From positions 806,001 to 870,000 of the forward strand of contig OOIN01000001.1 of the NCBI GenBank assembly GCA_900323505.1: 64,000 nt of DNA, given 5' to 3'. This stretch comes from Ustilago trichophora (lineage: Eukaryota; Basidiomycota; Ustilaginomycetes; Ustilaginales; Ustilaginaceae). Under the pieces are notes generated by a model that worked only from the letters and a program-made list of their open reading frames with translations, ran no database searches and was not told the DNA's origin. The position numbers and the translations under genes were made by a program. Positions 20,481 through 30,300 of this stretch are shown one piece after another (position 1 is the first letter of the stretch; the number at the start of each line of letters is the position of its first letter).

Positions 20481-20611
20481 ACCTCATTGTTTTCTTTTTT
20501 ACATTCATTTTTTTTTACCTTGACGGTTTTGTCGCTTTCTTGCTTTAATGCACTAGTTACGTTCGTTTGAGTTCTGGGGATGTAGAAATGAGGGTGCGAA
20601 TCATATCGTAA
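20481..20611. other. 3' flank of TVP38
   Basis: Short T-rich sequence directly after the TVP38 stop, probably the 3' UTR. No feature is seen before the inverted-repeat element. Confidence 0.4.
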
Positions 20612-21036
20612 CAAAAGGAAATAGCTGGCCTTAGAGCCATCCGGGGAGCCAGCCAGGTCGGCTCCTACCTAGGTGTCACCCACAGAGCCACCCCCGATCG
20701 GATGGCTCCTCAACGCGTGGCAAGGAGCCACCTCAATTACCGGCCAGTCGGCTGCTCACTCATGCTCAGCATCCCACGATCAATCAAAATGAGGTCTGAT
20801 TGTTGCATTCAAATGTCAGAGTACATACAATCGAAACCAGCAGAGCAAATGACAGTGTGAGCGGTGTGAGCGGTGCGGTGTGAGCAGTGTGAGCGGTGTG
20901 GGCAGCCATCATGCTCAAGAGCTGGTCGCAGAGCCACTTTGACCGCCACCTTCAGTGGATGTCTCCACAATGGAGCCAACCCGGAGCCAGGCATGGTGGT
21001 TCGGTAGGTGGCTCTGAGGCCGGCTATTTCCTTTTG
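20612..21036. mobile_element. MITE-like element with terminal inverted repeats
   Basis: The left end (CAAAAGGAAATAGCTGGCCT..., 20612-20639) is the reverse complement of the right end (21009-21036) with two mismatches over about 28 bp. The element is 425 bp and has no coding capacity. The motif GAGCCA or its complement TGGCTC occurs about eight times inside, mostly near the ends. A short tandem array of GTGTGAGCG-like units lies at about 20854-20906. TA dinucleotides flank both ends (20609-20610 and 21038-21039), compatible with a TA or TAA target duplication as made by Tc1/mariner-type transposases; the exact boundary is uncertain. It sits between the tail-to-tail genes TVP38 and COA1. No transposase gene lies in the window, so a non-autonomous element is the best reading. 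Confidence 0.6.
20854..20906. repeat. GTGTGAGCG-type short tandem repeat inside the MITE candidate
   Basis: Five to six imperfect copies of a GTGTGAGCG unit, adjacent to each other. They may be internal length variation of the element. Confidence 0.7.
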
Positions 21037-21280
21037 ATAAAGTTCTCAGGTGAGTAGAGTTGAGGTTGGGAAATCTGACATGTTGTATGAAACATTACAC
21101 TGTGTATATACAGGTTGGAATTGATTCTGCTTGAGAGGGGATTTTCTGTTTCTTGAAGCTGTTCTTTGCTGGACAGAATCTCAAACACAGCTTGGTGAAG
21201 AAGCGAAGATTTGAGATTATCGCAACAATTACCCCCGTAGCAATACAACATAATCACCATGATACGGCGCCGGAGCAAAA

Positions 21281-22069
21281 CTAGACAATGTCACCAGAGT
21301 CAACATCGATACTTGACAAGCCCGATTTTTCCAACAGACTGACACTTTGACCTGTGTTCTGATTTACCACCAAAAAACGAAGAATCTCAAAAGGTGCATG
21401 TTTATGTGCCCTGATACTTGTAAAGTAAACCGTGGCGATTTGATCTTCGTCGATGGGAGATTGGATCTTGAACGAAAGATCTACTCTTCCTTGCATCATG
21501 TTTACACTTCCTTTCACCCTGCACATACCTCCTAGCCAAGCTTCCCGTTTCAAAACAGGAACCACCTGATTTTGACCGTCGGAAGAAATGCTGGGGGGTG
21601 AGAGGAGGGTGCGCACTTCCGGGGAGTTTTTAACTTGAGAAACGACACTTTTCAAGATACTAGAGGAAAGTTTTTCCTTATTGGTGGCGTATACGGTGAA
21701 ACCGGCCCATGAGGTAAGGGCCAAGGTGATGAATATGACGAGGTAGGGGAGGGTGTTGGGTACTTGTGGGAGAGGTTTGGTTCGTACCTGGGTCGGTCTT
21801 CCTATATTGGATCCGGTTGAAGATGGAGGAATTCCGCTGTTTGTCTTGCTTGGCGTGGAGGTAGCAACCGAGGAGGAAGCTGGAACTGAAGAAGGTGGCG
21901 GGGGTGTGAAGCTGGGAAACCTCCTCACGGAACCACTGTGAAGAAGTTGTCTTCGTAACAATCCAGAACCGATAGAAGTCGAGGCAGGTGGACGAATCGA
22001 AGCAACAAACGACGATACAGATGTTGCTCCACCGACTCGGACTATCGATGTTCGTACACTCGAAAGCAT
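21281..22069 (-). CDS. COA1: Coa1-family mitochondrial assembly protein
   Basis: This encodes 262 residues from the ATG at 22069. The frame is open nine bases further but begins there with TTG. The N terminus (MLSSVRTSIVRVGGATSVSS) has Arg, Ser and Ala but no acidic residue, as expected of a mitochondrial presequence. A Pro/Ser linker leads to one transmembrane helix at about 109-127 (YLVIFITLALTSWAGFTVYA). A C-terminal domain follows with CRVKGSVNMMQGRVDLSFKI and ATVYFTSIRAHKHAPFEI, the pattern of the Coa1/Tim21-like fold (G-x-V, G-x-x-D-L-x-F, A-x-V-x-F-x-S-x-R). Yeast Coa1 is an inner-membrane factor needed to assemble cytochrome c oxidase around Cox1. The gene is convergent with TVP38 across the MITE candidate. 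Family assignment is from pattern only. Confidence 0.8.
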   Translation of the reverse strand: MLSSVRTSIVRVGGATSVSSFVASIRPPASTSIGSGLLRRQLLHSGSVRRFPSFTPPPPSSVPASSSVATSTPSKTNSGIPPSSTGSNIGRPTQVRTKPLPQVPNTLPYLVIFITLALTSWAGFTVYATNKEKLSSSILKSVVSQVKNSPEVRTLLSPPSISSDGQNQVVPVLKREAWLGGMCRVKGSVNMMQGRVDLSFKIQSPIDEDQIATVYFTSIRAHKHAPFEILRFLVVNQNTGQSVSLLEKSGLSSIDVDSGDIV

Positions 22070-22376
22070 TCTTGCCAATTTCTTCCCCTGAACGATAGTG
22101 GTGGTGGTTGTGATGGGAATGTGTGCTGAATCTTGCAGAGTTTGCCGTCGGAAGAGATTTCTGCTGCTTCTGCTGCTGGTGACGGTGATGATGGTGAACC
22201 GTTGACGGTGATGATGTCAAAGCTGAAATCTTCGAAAAAAAAAGTCAAAAATCGCCCTCCCGCAGAAAAAAAAAGGCAGCGGCCCATGCACATTTCCTCA
22301 CTCACTCACGTCTCGCTTAGTCACCACTCTCCCTCCTTCCCTCTCTCCACTTCTTCGACACACAAACAGCAAGTAT

Positions 22377-22433
<57 letters not shown>

Positions 22434-22973
22434 ATGCAAAAATCAATCATTAAAAACAACAAACAACAAAGAGGAGGCGGCAAAGAAAACAGTGTTCTGA
22501 GTCCAACCCATCTGCAATCACATCCTCTTCGTCCACTTGATCCGATCACGGTGTGTGAAGAAATAAATGCATGAACGAGGAGGTTGGAAGGGTGGGAAGG
22601 GTGAGAGTAAGCAAGGTAGAGAGCGTTTTTTGAGGTATGGATTGGGTTGGAAGAAGATAGCGACTTTGACGAGAGAGAGAGAGAGATTTACAAGAAGAAA
22701 AGTGGATGGATGGGAGGGAGCAAGTTAAGCAGGATGCAATGTTGGCTGGAGTGAAGCTAGAGAGATGCTTTGTGCGATGTCAAGATTGGAGATTTGCAAG
22801 AGCGATAAAGAGGAGCGTAGCGATGCGAGGAATAGAGAGTAGACGCAGGCAACCATGACAAAGATCCAAACGGCATGATTTGTCGCTTTGACAATGTGGA
22901 AGAGATTGTGCGTGTCTACGGGGGTATTGTTGCCTCGCATTTAGGGGCCCTAATTTGCCGCAAACAGACTCTC
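22070..22973. other. Intergenic region COA1-casein kinase 1
   Basis: About 900 bp, upstream of COA1 and downstream of the kinase gene (both minus strand). It contains a 51-nt A tract, GA-rich stretches near 22670-22690, and no supported gene. Confidence 0.5.
22381..22431. repeat. Poly-A tract, 51 nt
   Basis: The longest homopolymer in the window, an uninterrupted A run (T run on the minus strand) about 310 bp upstream of the COA1 start. The reported length may be affected by sequencing error. Confidence 0.9.
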
Positions 22974-24443
22974 TTAACCGCATCGGCACGTCAACACGTC
23001 AACGAGCTTCTGACCGAACGTCTTGCGCTCTGCGGGGTGCTCTTCACCGTTGCTGATCCCCACAGCGTGACGGGTGTCGTTCCTTCGACCGTCCAATCCA
23101 TTACCCGAAGACATGGCGGTGGGGGTCATGTGTCCGACGTGGCTGTGTTCGCGAGTTCCGTTCTGGTTGGGGATGCCTGCAACGGTAGCATCGTGAACAG
23201 CCACGTTGGAGGCATGACCGACACCGCCGTAACCGGAACCGTTCTGGTTGAAATCGCCGTGGCTGGCACGAAGTTGTGCGGCCTGCGATCGTTCGCTCTG
23301 CATGTGCTGTTGAGCACCGCCCGACTTGCGACCACCCTTGGAGCCGTTGCGTGCCAAAGCAGCCTGCTGTTGGGCGGCAGCCGCTGATGCTTGCGGCACT
23401 GCCGAAGCGCGAGTCTCGCGGTGACGGTCTCGGTCATCCCGACGGTCGCGGTTGGTGCCCGCCTCCCATCCCTTTCCGTTGTTCAAGAGCATCCAGTCGA
23501 ATACGCCATCCTCCTGCTCGCCCGAACTCTTGAGCACCTTGGTGAAGAGTTCACGCAAAAAGTCGTAATCGGGAGTCTCCTCGAATCCGAGCTTGCGCAC
23601 ATAGTTGAGGTAGATGCCAAACTCCTCTGGGAATCCTTCGCAGAGTTCCTTGATGGGTGTGCTCTGCTTCTTTTCGCCAATCTTTTCGTACTTTTGCTTG
23701 TTGGTGGCCGCCTTGAGACCTTGCCATGGCAAACCGCCGCGGAGGAAGTACATGAACACATGGCCGAGCGCCTCGAGATCGTCTCGTCGCGACTGCTCAC
23801 GACCCAAGTGGGTGTTGATGGACATGTATCGTGCGGTACCGCTCAACGACTTGCGCTCGCGGTAAGGAATGTGCTGCTTGGTCTTGGGATCGCGGTACTG
23901 CTTGGCCATACCAAAGTCGACGACGTGCACCAAGTTGGCGCCCTTGGTCATGGGACGGCCGATGAGGAAGTTGTCCGGCTTGATATCACGGTAGATGAGG
24001 TTCTTTTCGTGGATGGTCTGGACGCGTGTGATCATCTGCTTGGCAGTCATGACGACAGTCTTGATGCTGAACTTGCGACCGCACATGTCAAAGAGATCCT
24101 CGAGGGATGGGCCGAGGAGGTCGATGACGAGAATGTTGTGGAGACCCTCCTGACCAAAGTAGTAGACCTGGGGAATACCGGGGCAGCCGGCGAGGATCTT
24201 GTAGGTGCGGTACTCATCTCGGAGTTGAGGTGCGTCGCTCTTACGAGGTTCAAACTTGATGGCAACAGTCTGACTGTTGAGAAGGTTGGTACCTTCGAAG
24301 ATGACACCGAAGGAACCCTCTCCGATCTTTTTGCCGACGCGGTAGTGGACGCCGACGACATTGGAGCCGGAGCTGGCGTGGGATGCGTGAGACGTCATGG
24401 GTGCGAACGAATGGTGATAGGGCTGGGCTACGGGCTGGGCCAT
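22974..24443 (-). CDS. Yck-type casein kinase 1
   Basis: This encodes 489 residues. The kinase domain at about 34-315 has the glycine loop [10 protein letters not shown], the ATP-binding Lys63 (AIKFE), the catalytic loop [10 protein letters not shown] with Asp153, DFG at 176-178, and the CK1 hallmark [17 protein letters not shown] in place of APE. The tail is Gln/Ala/Ser/Asn-rich and ends with [14 protein letters not shown]. In the yeast Yck1/Yck2 group a C-terminal cysteine pair is palmitoylated and anchors the kinase to the plasma membrane. Here two cysteines one residue apart, next to a Gly, could do the same. Yck kinases act in nutrient signalling, endocytosis and morphogenesis. The gene has a long gene-free upstream region (to 27320). 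No intron is evident, though a 3' intron altering the last residues cannot be excluded. Confidence 0.92.
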   Translation of the reverse strand: MAQPVAQPYHHSFAPMTSHASHASSGSNVVGVHYRVGKKIGEGSFGVIFEGTNLLNSQTVAIKFEPRKSDAPQLRDEYRTYKILAGCPGIPQVYYFGQEGLHNILVIDLLGPSLEDLFDMCGRKFSIKTVVMTAKQMITRVQTIHEKNLIYRDIKPDNFLIGRPMTKGANLVHVVDFGMAKQYRDPKTKQHIPYRERKSLSGTARYMSINTHLGREQSRRDDLEALGHVFMYFLRGGLPWQGLKAATNKQKYEKIGEKKQSTPIKELCEGFPEEFGIYLNYVRKLGFEETPDYDFLRELFTKVLKSSGEQEDGVFDWMLLNNGKGWEAGTNRDRRDDRDRHRETRASAVPQASAAAAQQQAALARNGSKGGRKSGGAQQHMQSERSQAAQLRASHGDFNQNGSGYGGVGHASNVAVHDATVAGIPNQNGTREHSHVGHMTPTAMSSGNGLDGRRNDTRHAVGISNGEEHPAERKTFGQKLVDVLTCRCG

Positions 24444-25129
24444 GGATCTGTGGGTTGCTGTTGCAGGTAGAGACGAAGGCTAGACACTAGCTGAATCGTC
24501 GAGAGTTGAGAGTGAGACGGTTTGTGGAGAAAGTCTCAAAGTTGAATGCTGGTCAAATGCGCAAAAGTGATGTCGCAAGTATGATGAGGATGTCGTGCGA
24601 TGGAGCTTGACAGTGCCTAGCTAGGTTGGATGCAATGATGCTTCGATAAGTGAGGCTGTGCGGACAAGTGGGTTGGGCAGTTGTATAGAAGGACGGGTGC
24701 AAGATGGAAGTGTTTGTTGTTGTCGTCTTTCAACTAAACAGAAGCTGTATGGACGAGCTGCGATGAAATAGGCGAAATGGGCTGCAAGGTGGTGTGTGCT
24801 TGGCGGAACGGCTCGATGGAACTGAGATGTGCCGACTGACTGGATGGATGGATGGATGAGAGGATGGTCGACTAGGATGCCTGCCTGACTGTGGTGAAGA
24901 AAGGGATCGATGATGCACCGAGGCGTCAACGAATTGACAGGTTGGTGGAGCTGAGCGGCTGCCGAGGGGGAAGCGAGCCAGAACAGACAGAGTGGAGCCC
25001 AAAGGAAGGATGCTTAGGAGATTCGGAGAGAAGAGATGCACGAAAGAGTATGGAGGAGTGAGAAAGAAGGAGGAGGAGAAGGAGGGGAATGAGAAGATGT
25101 CTTCTGTCTGCCAACTGGAAGCCAGCGTT

Positions 25130-25192
25130 GCGTTGTGTTGCGTTGCGTTGAGTTGAGTTACGGTGCGGTGCGGTGCGGTGCGATGCGGTTGA
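25130..25192. repeat. Pentanucleotide repeats (GCGTT and GGTGC types)
   Basis: Imperfect tandem units of GCGTT/GTGTT, then GAGTT, then about four units of GGTGC. They lie about 700 bp upstream of the kinase start. Confidence 0.7.
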
Positions 25193-25489
25193 ATGAGAGG
25201 CAGAAGAGGGGTTCAACGCAGCGTGCGAGCGACCGCAATCACTCACAATCACACACACACACACCAGACAGACACAGACACACACACGTCCGCCCAAATT
25301 TGAAATGAGCCAGCCAGTCAGTTCAACAATGAACAAAGCAGTCGACGATGCAACCAGCCAGTCAGCCAGTCACATCCAACTCAGCGAGCGAGCGAGCGAG
25401 CAAGCAAGTAGAGATCCACACTCAAATCACACACAAAGGAAAAAGAAAAAGACCGCCAACAGAACAAGAGCAGCCTGCAGAAAATCCAA

Positions 25490-25545
25490 ATTCCAGATTC
25501 CAGATTCCAGATTCCAAATTCCAAAGTCCAAATTCCAACTTCCAT
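25490..25545. repeat. Heptanucleotide tandem array (CAGATTC-like)
   Basis: Seven or eight tandem units of a 7-bp motif read as ATTCCAG, decaying to ATTCCAA and AGTCCAA. It ends in a T run at 25546. Confidence 0.75.
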
Positions 25546-25878
25546 TTTTTTTTTGAATTGGTCAATTTCAAGAGGGAAGCTTTCTCTTCTCCTCACCGGT
25601 GTGTGGCTCAATATGAAATTGTGTATTCAGGGGGTTCAACTGTCAAGTTCAAGTCGAATTCAAAAGCTTCAACTTGAGCAGCAACAACTCAGGCAGCCTG
25701 CGTGAACGCATGCACGTCTGCTGTGGTCAGGCTGAGATCACACATCTACCCACTCTCCAAGCACCAGCACAAGAGTGTCACCTCTGTTTGGTCAGGCAAC
25801 TCCCACCAACTCGAACTCGTTCGACATGAAGATTTCTTTCTCTGATTGCGACGACAACGCTCTTTTTTTCTGGATGAA

Positions 25879-25902
25879 AGAGAGAGAGAGAGAGAGAGAG
25901 AG
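25879..25902. repeat. GA dinucleotide repeat
   Basis: About eleven tandem GA units in non-coding DNA. Confidence 0.85.
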
Positions 25903-26641
25903 GGCTCAAACGATTTTTGATTTTTTTTTACCTCTGCTACAAGGTCAGTCCCCCACTTTTTTGTTATTTCAAGTCAACGGCGTGTGGGAGTTCATGATCC
26001 AAATATATCTCCAGTCTCCAGCATGCTCTTGCCAGAGTGCACGCGAGCTCTAGCCGCTGCTAAAACGACTGCCTACTGTAACCTCGGCTGCATCTGCCAG
26101 GGCGATCATCTTATCCTTTTGGTCAAAAAAGAAAGCTGACCTCGAAATCTAGAATCTGTTAGTCTCCCAAAGCTCGCTCTTCTTTGCAAGCCTTTTGTTC
26201 TTCTTGAAAAGAGCTGCATTTCTTTGTATTCCAAACCTTCATGCTGTCCAATTCAATGTGCAGTAGACTTTCAAACGTGCAGCTATTTTTCAAGTCAGAG
26301 GAGAAAAAGTGTTCCCTGTTGTGTTGGCTACAAATTCGAACTTGTACAACGCTCTCTCTCTCTCAACTTATTCTACAGCCTAACCGTAACTTGGACGGTA
26401 AATGTATCCGGTGACTCTTTCGACGATGTTACTCGTTGCAAACCCTACGTGAAGTGGGGTTCATGCTCGATATTCGAAGCTCGATGCTCGATCATTGTGA
26501 TGGCTCATCGGACGGGGCTCGCCCTTTCAATAAAATTGGTGTTGGCGCACAGGAGAACAAGAGGCGCAAGCGCTGCAAACGAGTTGATGCGAATTCAAAG
26601 TCCAACAAGCAAGCGACGGTCAGAATGGAACAAGCGCCAGA

Positions 26642-26666
26642 GTGTGTGTGTGTGTGTGTGTGTGTG
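26642..26666. repeat. GT dinucleotide repeat
   Basis: About twelve tandem GT units in non-coding DNA between casein kinase 1 and POL5. Confidence 0.85.
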
Positions 26667-27320
26667 GTCAACCAGAGCTTGGGCCCCGCTTTAGGAATTA
26701 GTTAGTTACAGTATAGACAGCATCTGAGAACCGCTTCACAAGTCTCCTACTCTTGTATAGTCGGGGGGGGGATGTTGAAGCGACGCAAATGGTCAGCTTT
26801 GCAACCTTGTAACAATCGACAGCCAGCGGAGCAAAATGACGATCTGCAAAGGCTGCATACATGTATATCGCATACACTCTCACTTCAAACAGCCTTGTAG
26901 CGCTAACTAGCCTGTTGTTGGGTGCGCAAGAAGATTCTCTTTTCCTCCTTCTTTTTCCTGCAGCAACCTACCAACAGCCGGCGCCGTCCCCTTTCACCTT
27001 TTCACCTTTGCAGTACTGTACAGTACACACAGTATCCCGACCGGCTCGGTTCTCCCGCGAATGTCTCTTCGGTGTGTGTTCTTGGCCCGTTCAAGCCACA
27101 CTTTGAACCAGTTGTCAGGCGCCAGTTTCACATCCATCCTTCGACCTGTCTTCATTCGCCCCTCTCTCAAACCATCATCACACACAAATATGCCTGTCGG
27201 AAACCCCCGATGATGAAGATGAAGATGACTCAACAAATGATAGTATTATCAAGCAATGCTATAACAGTGTGTGACCTAAAACGGACCTTCTGAATTGATT
27301 TCAATGTGAAGAGATGATCT

Positions 27321-30300
27321 TCACTTTTTGCTCGCCTTGGCCTTCTTTGCCGGCGAAGGCGACTTTCCATTGGGCTGAGTTGAAGCGGTCGATTCTTCAG
27401 CAGCGCGCTTCTTTCCCTTCTTCTTGCCTTCGACGTCCGCCGTATCTGGTTGAAGCACTTTGAGCAACTGCTTCATCAGATCATGGATCGAAGTAGATGC
27501 CTTGAATCGTTCCGAATTTTGCAGTTTGTCAGCAGCGTCTTGCAGCTTGGCCACCTTCCAAGCGGTCTGCAGCTCGTTGGCTGTGGGTTCGATCCTCGAG
27601 CTGATCCTCGCTGCCTGGAGGATAAACTTGATCGTGTCCTTCATGTGGCTCGAGCTCAACGCTGAAGTGGTCTCTGGATCGGTCGAATCGTTGACAATCT
27701 GCACAAAGCAGTTGCTGATCTCGGGAACAAATCCGAGCACCTCTGCTTTCTCGGGACGCTGCGCAATCTGCGTAAGCACCGCCTGGAGCATCGACATGAC
27801 CTGCACCTGTCGGAATGCCCTTGTAGCAGCTCCCGGTCGACAGTTGTCCAACAGATCCGATCGCAGCTCCCATCCGAGCATCGGGAAGCGTCGGAATGCA
27901 TCGATCAAAAATTCGTGACGCAATCGGCTCGCCTTCCTCATCAGATAGTCGAGCAGAGACTCGCGATAGATCTCGACCAGCTTTCCACCCAGCGCCGACT
28001 TGACATCGTCGCCAGCTTTCGACAGAGCCACCTTGGTAAGGTAGAGGTTGATGGCTTGGCTGACGTTGGAGACGTCGTTGGACTGCGATTCGCGCGCCTC
28101 GGTATGCATGCGCTGCAGTAGCTCGGCCACTTGGGTGGGGTCAAATTCTTCCGGGACCGTCTTGGCTTTGCTGATGCGGCTGAGGAGCAGAGTGCGCGCT
28201 TTGGCAGCTAGCTGCTCAGTGTCCTCATCGCGGTGAATCCACAGCTCGTACAGCGGCATGATCAGGTCGAGCATCAACCCGCTTTGAGGCTGCTTGCGAG
28301 CGAATACTTCGACAAGCTCGAGAACTTTGAAGCGCAGTGCAATGGCTTCCTGCTTGGCCTCCTTCTGCTCGCGAGCGGCTCCCACTCGCTGACGGAAGAC
28401 TTCGGCGAGCTTGTCGTCCAAAAGCATCATCTCGTCGTCACCCAGATCGGAGAACTCGACGCTCGACTCGGAACCGGCATCCGATTGCGCATCCTCGTCA
28501 TCCTCCTCGTCCTCCTCACCGTTCTCGCCATCATCACCGTCGGCCATACCAGACTCCTTGAGCACAGCACGGACACGGGCACGAAGCTCCTCGTCCACCT
28601 CGGCGTTCTCATCATCGTCATCTTCGTCCGCGTTCATGTCAGAATCCTCGTCCTCCTCCTCGTCGCTGGTGGCCGAAGTGTCGGAAGCACGCGGCTTGCC
28701 TTCCACCTCTTCGTCCTCATCCGAAGCCTCCTCATCCTCCATCTCCTCATCCTCGTCCTCATCCTGAACCGCCTCCTCAGCGGTACCAAGATGCGAGAGC
28801 AGCAGACCGATACTCTCCTTGGTCATATTCTGCGAAAACGCCTCAAACGCATTAGTCGCCGAAGTGCGCAGGAAAGCCGAGGAGAGCTCCAAGAAGCTCA
28901 GCAAGCAATCGCAGAGCAACTCGATACCCGTCACCTCGCCCTCGTCCTCCTCGGCCGTGCTCGTCTTCTTGCCCTTGCGCGATCCAGCGGCCGCCGGGGC
29001 CGTGGGGAACAGCTTGTCCGCACAGGCGCACAGCGGTTCGACGAGATCAGAAGCTCCATCGGCCGCATCTGCCGAAACGAGCAACGCCGAGAGGAGCAGC
29101 GACTGGAAAGCCCTTGCACGCTCCTTGGCATCGACATGGTCCGTGCACTTGGCCTCGAACTTGCGCACCTTGTCGAGGCACTTGATGCCGTCGGCGAGCT
29201 TGGCGGCGATCTCGTCGTCGTGGTCGAAAATCGACTTGAAGCTCTTGGTGTCCTTTTCGAGCTGAAGCAGGATTTCGTGCGCCTTGGCGAGCCAGAGTTG
29301 GCCATCTTGAGCGACACCGGCGGATGATTTCTTGCCAGCAGCGGCGGGTGGAGCCTGCTTGGCAAGTTCCGAAACGCTCGAGAGGAAGCGCGAACGGGTG
29401 ACGGCCTTGAGCGAATCGACAAAGGCGGGTGTGGGGAGGTGTTCGAGGAGGAAGCGCTTCTTGAGGGGTTTCTGCATTGTAAAGTATCCGTGTGCGGCGA
29501 GGAAGGTGAGAATATCGATGAGCAGCTGGTCGTCCTTGGGCACTGTAGGGGTGCGTACGAGGAAGAGCAGCTGGTCGAGAGCCCATTTCCTTCGATTGGT
29601 GATTTCGGTCAACTCGTCTTCGTCTTCGGTCTGGATGCCTTGGCAGATAATGTCACCGAGATGCTTGACGTACTCGCGAACACGGTCGATGTCGAGCGAC
29701 GACAGCACCTGTTCGACGGTCTTGGTCTTTGTGATCGAGTCAAAGTTCTGATGACCGTTCTTGCCGATGAGCTGGGTGACGAGTACGAATCCGAGATGAG
29801 GTTGCTCCTTGACGACGTCCTGGATGGTTTGGGTTGCTTTGACGGCAGCTCGGTGGAGCAGACGATCGCGGTTGCCGAGCTGGTTGATGAGCGTACGCAT
29901 AAAGTTGGGGGTGAAGAGCATGGGCTTGTCCGCGTCCTTGGCACGTGGCAGGGCACGTTGGAAGACTTGGAAACCCCACGACTTGCGGTCGTGCGACGAG
30001 GCAGCGGCGAAGAGAGTCTCGTCGACGACGACACGGTAGAAGTCGGGGAACGATGAGATCCTCGTCTCTGCGGTGGAAGCGGCATCGAAGAAGATGTCGA
30101 GGATGAGATCCCAGACAAAGTGGATCTTGGCTTGCCAGCGAGAACGGGCGCCAGTGGAGGCGGCGGCGCTGGTCTCGTTCTCAGACGGGATTGCCTCCTT
30201 GAGCACGCGTGCGAGCTGCGGCAAGTTGGCGGTGGAAAGCGGGTGTTCCTTGCGCATCGAAGGGAGCGTCACATTGGAAAAGAAGTCAGCCGCAGCGCCA

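Larger units (their letters stand above)
24444..27320. other. Gene-free region upstream of casein kinase 1
   Basis: About 2.9 kb between the kinase start and the POL5 stop (both minus strand). It holds TGGA repeats near 24842-24858, five-base repeats (25130-25192), CA repeats near 25250-25264, a CAGATTC-type array (25490-25545), GA (25879-25902) and GT (26642-26666) runs. Most of it is probably the kinase leader and promoter plus the 3' flank of POL5. No coding region is supported. Confidence 0.5.

Noticed and set aside
23391..24470. 359-residue open frame opposite the casein kinase 1 gene
   Set aside because: It is a mirror of the kinase coding sequence with no independent domain.
28233..29327. 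364-residue open frame opposite POL5
   Set aside because: It arises from the acidic Glu/Asp-rich sense codons read in reverse. No family is recognisable.
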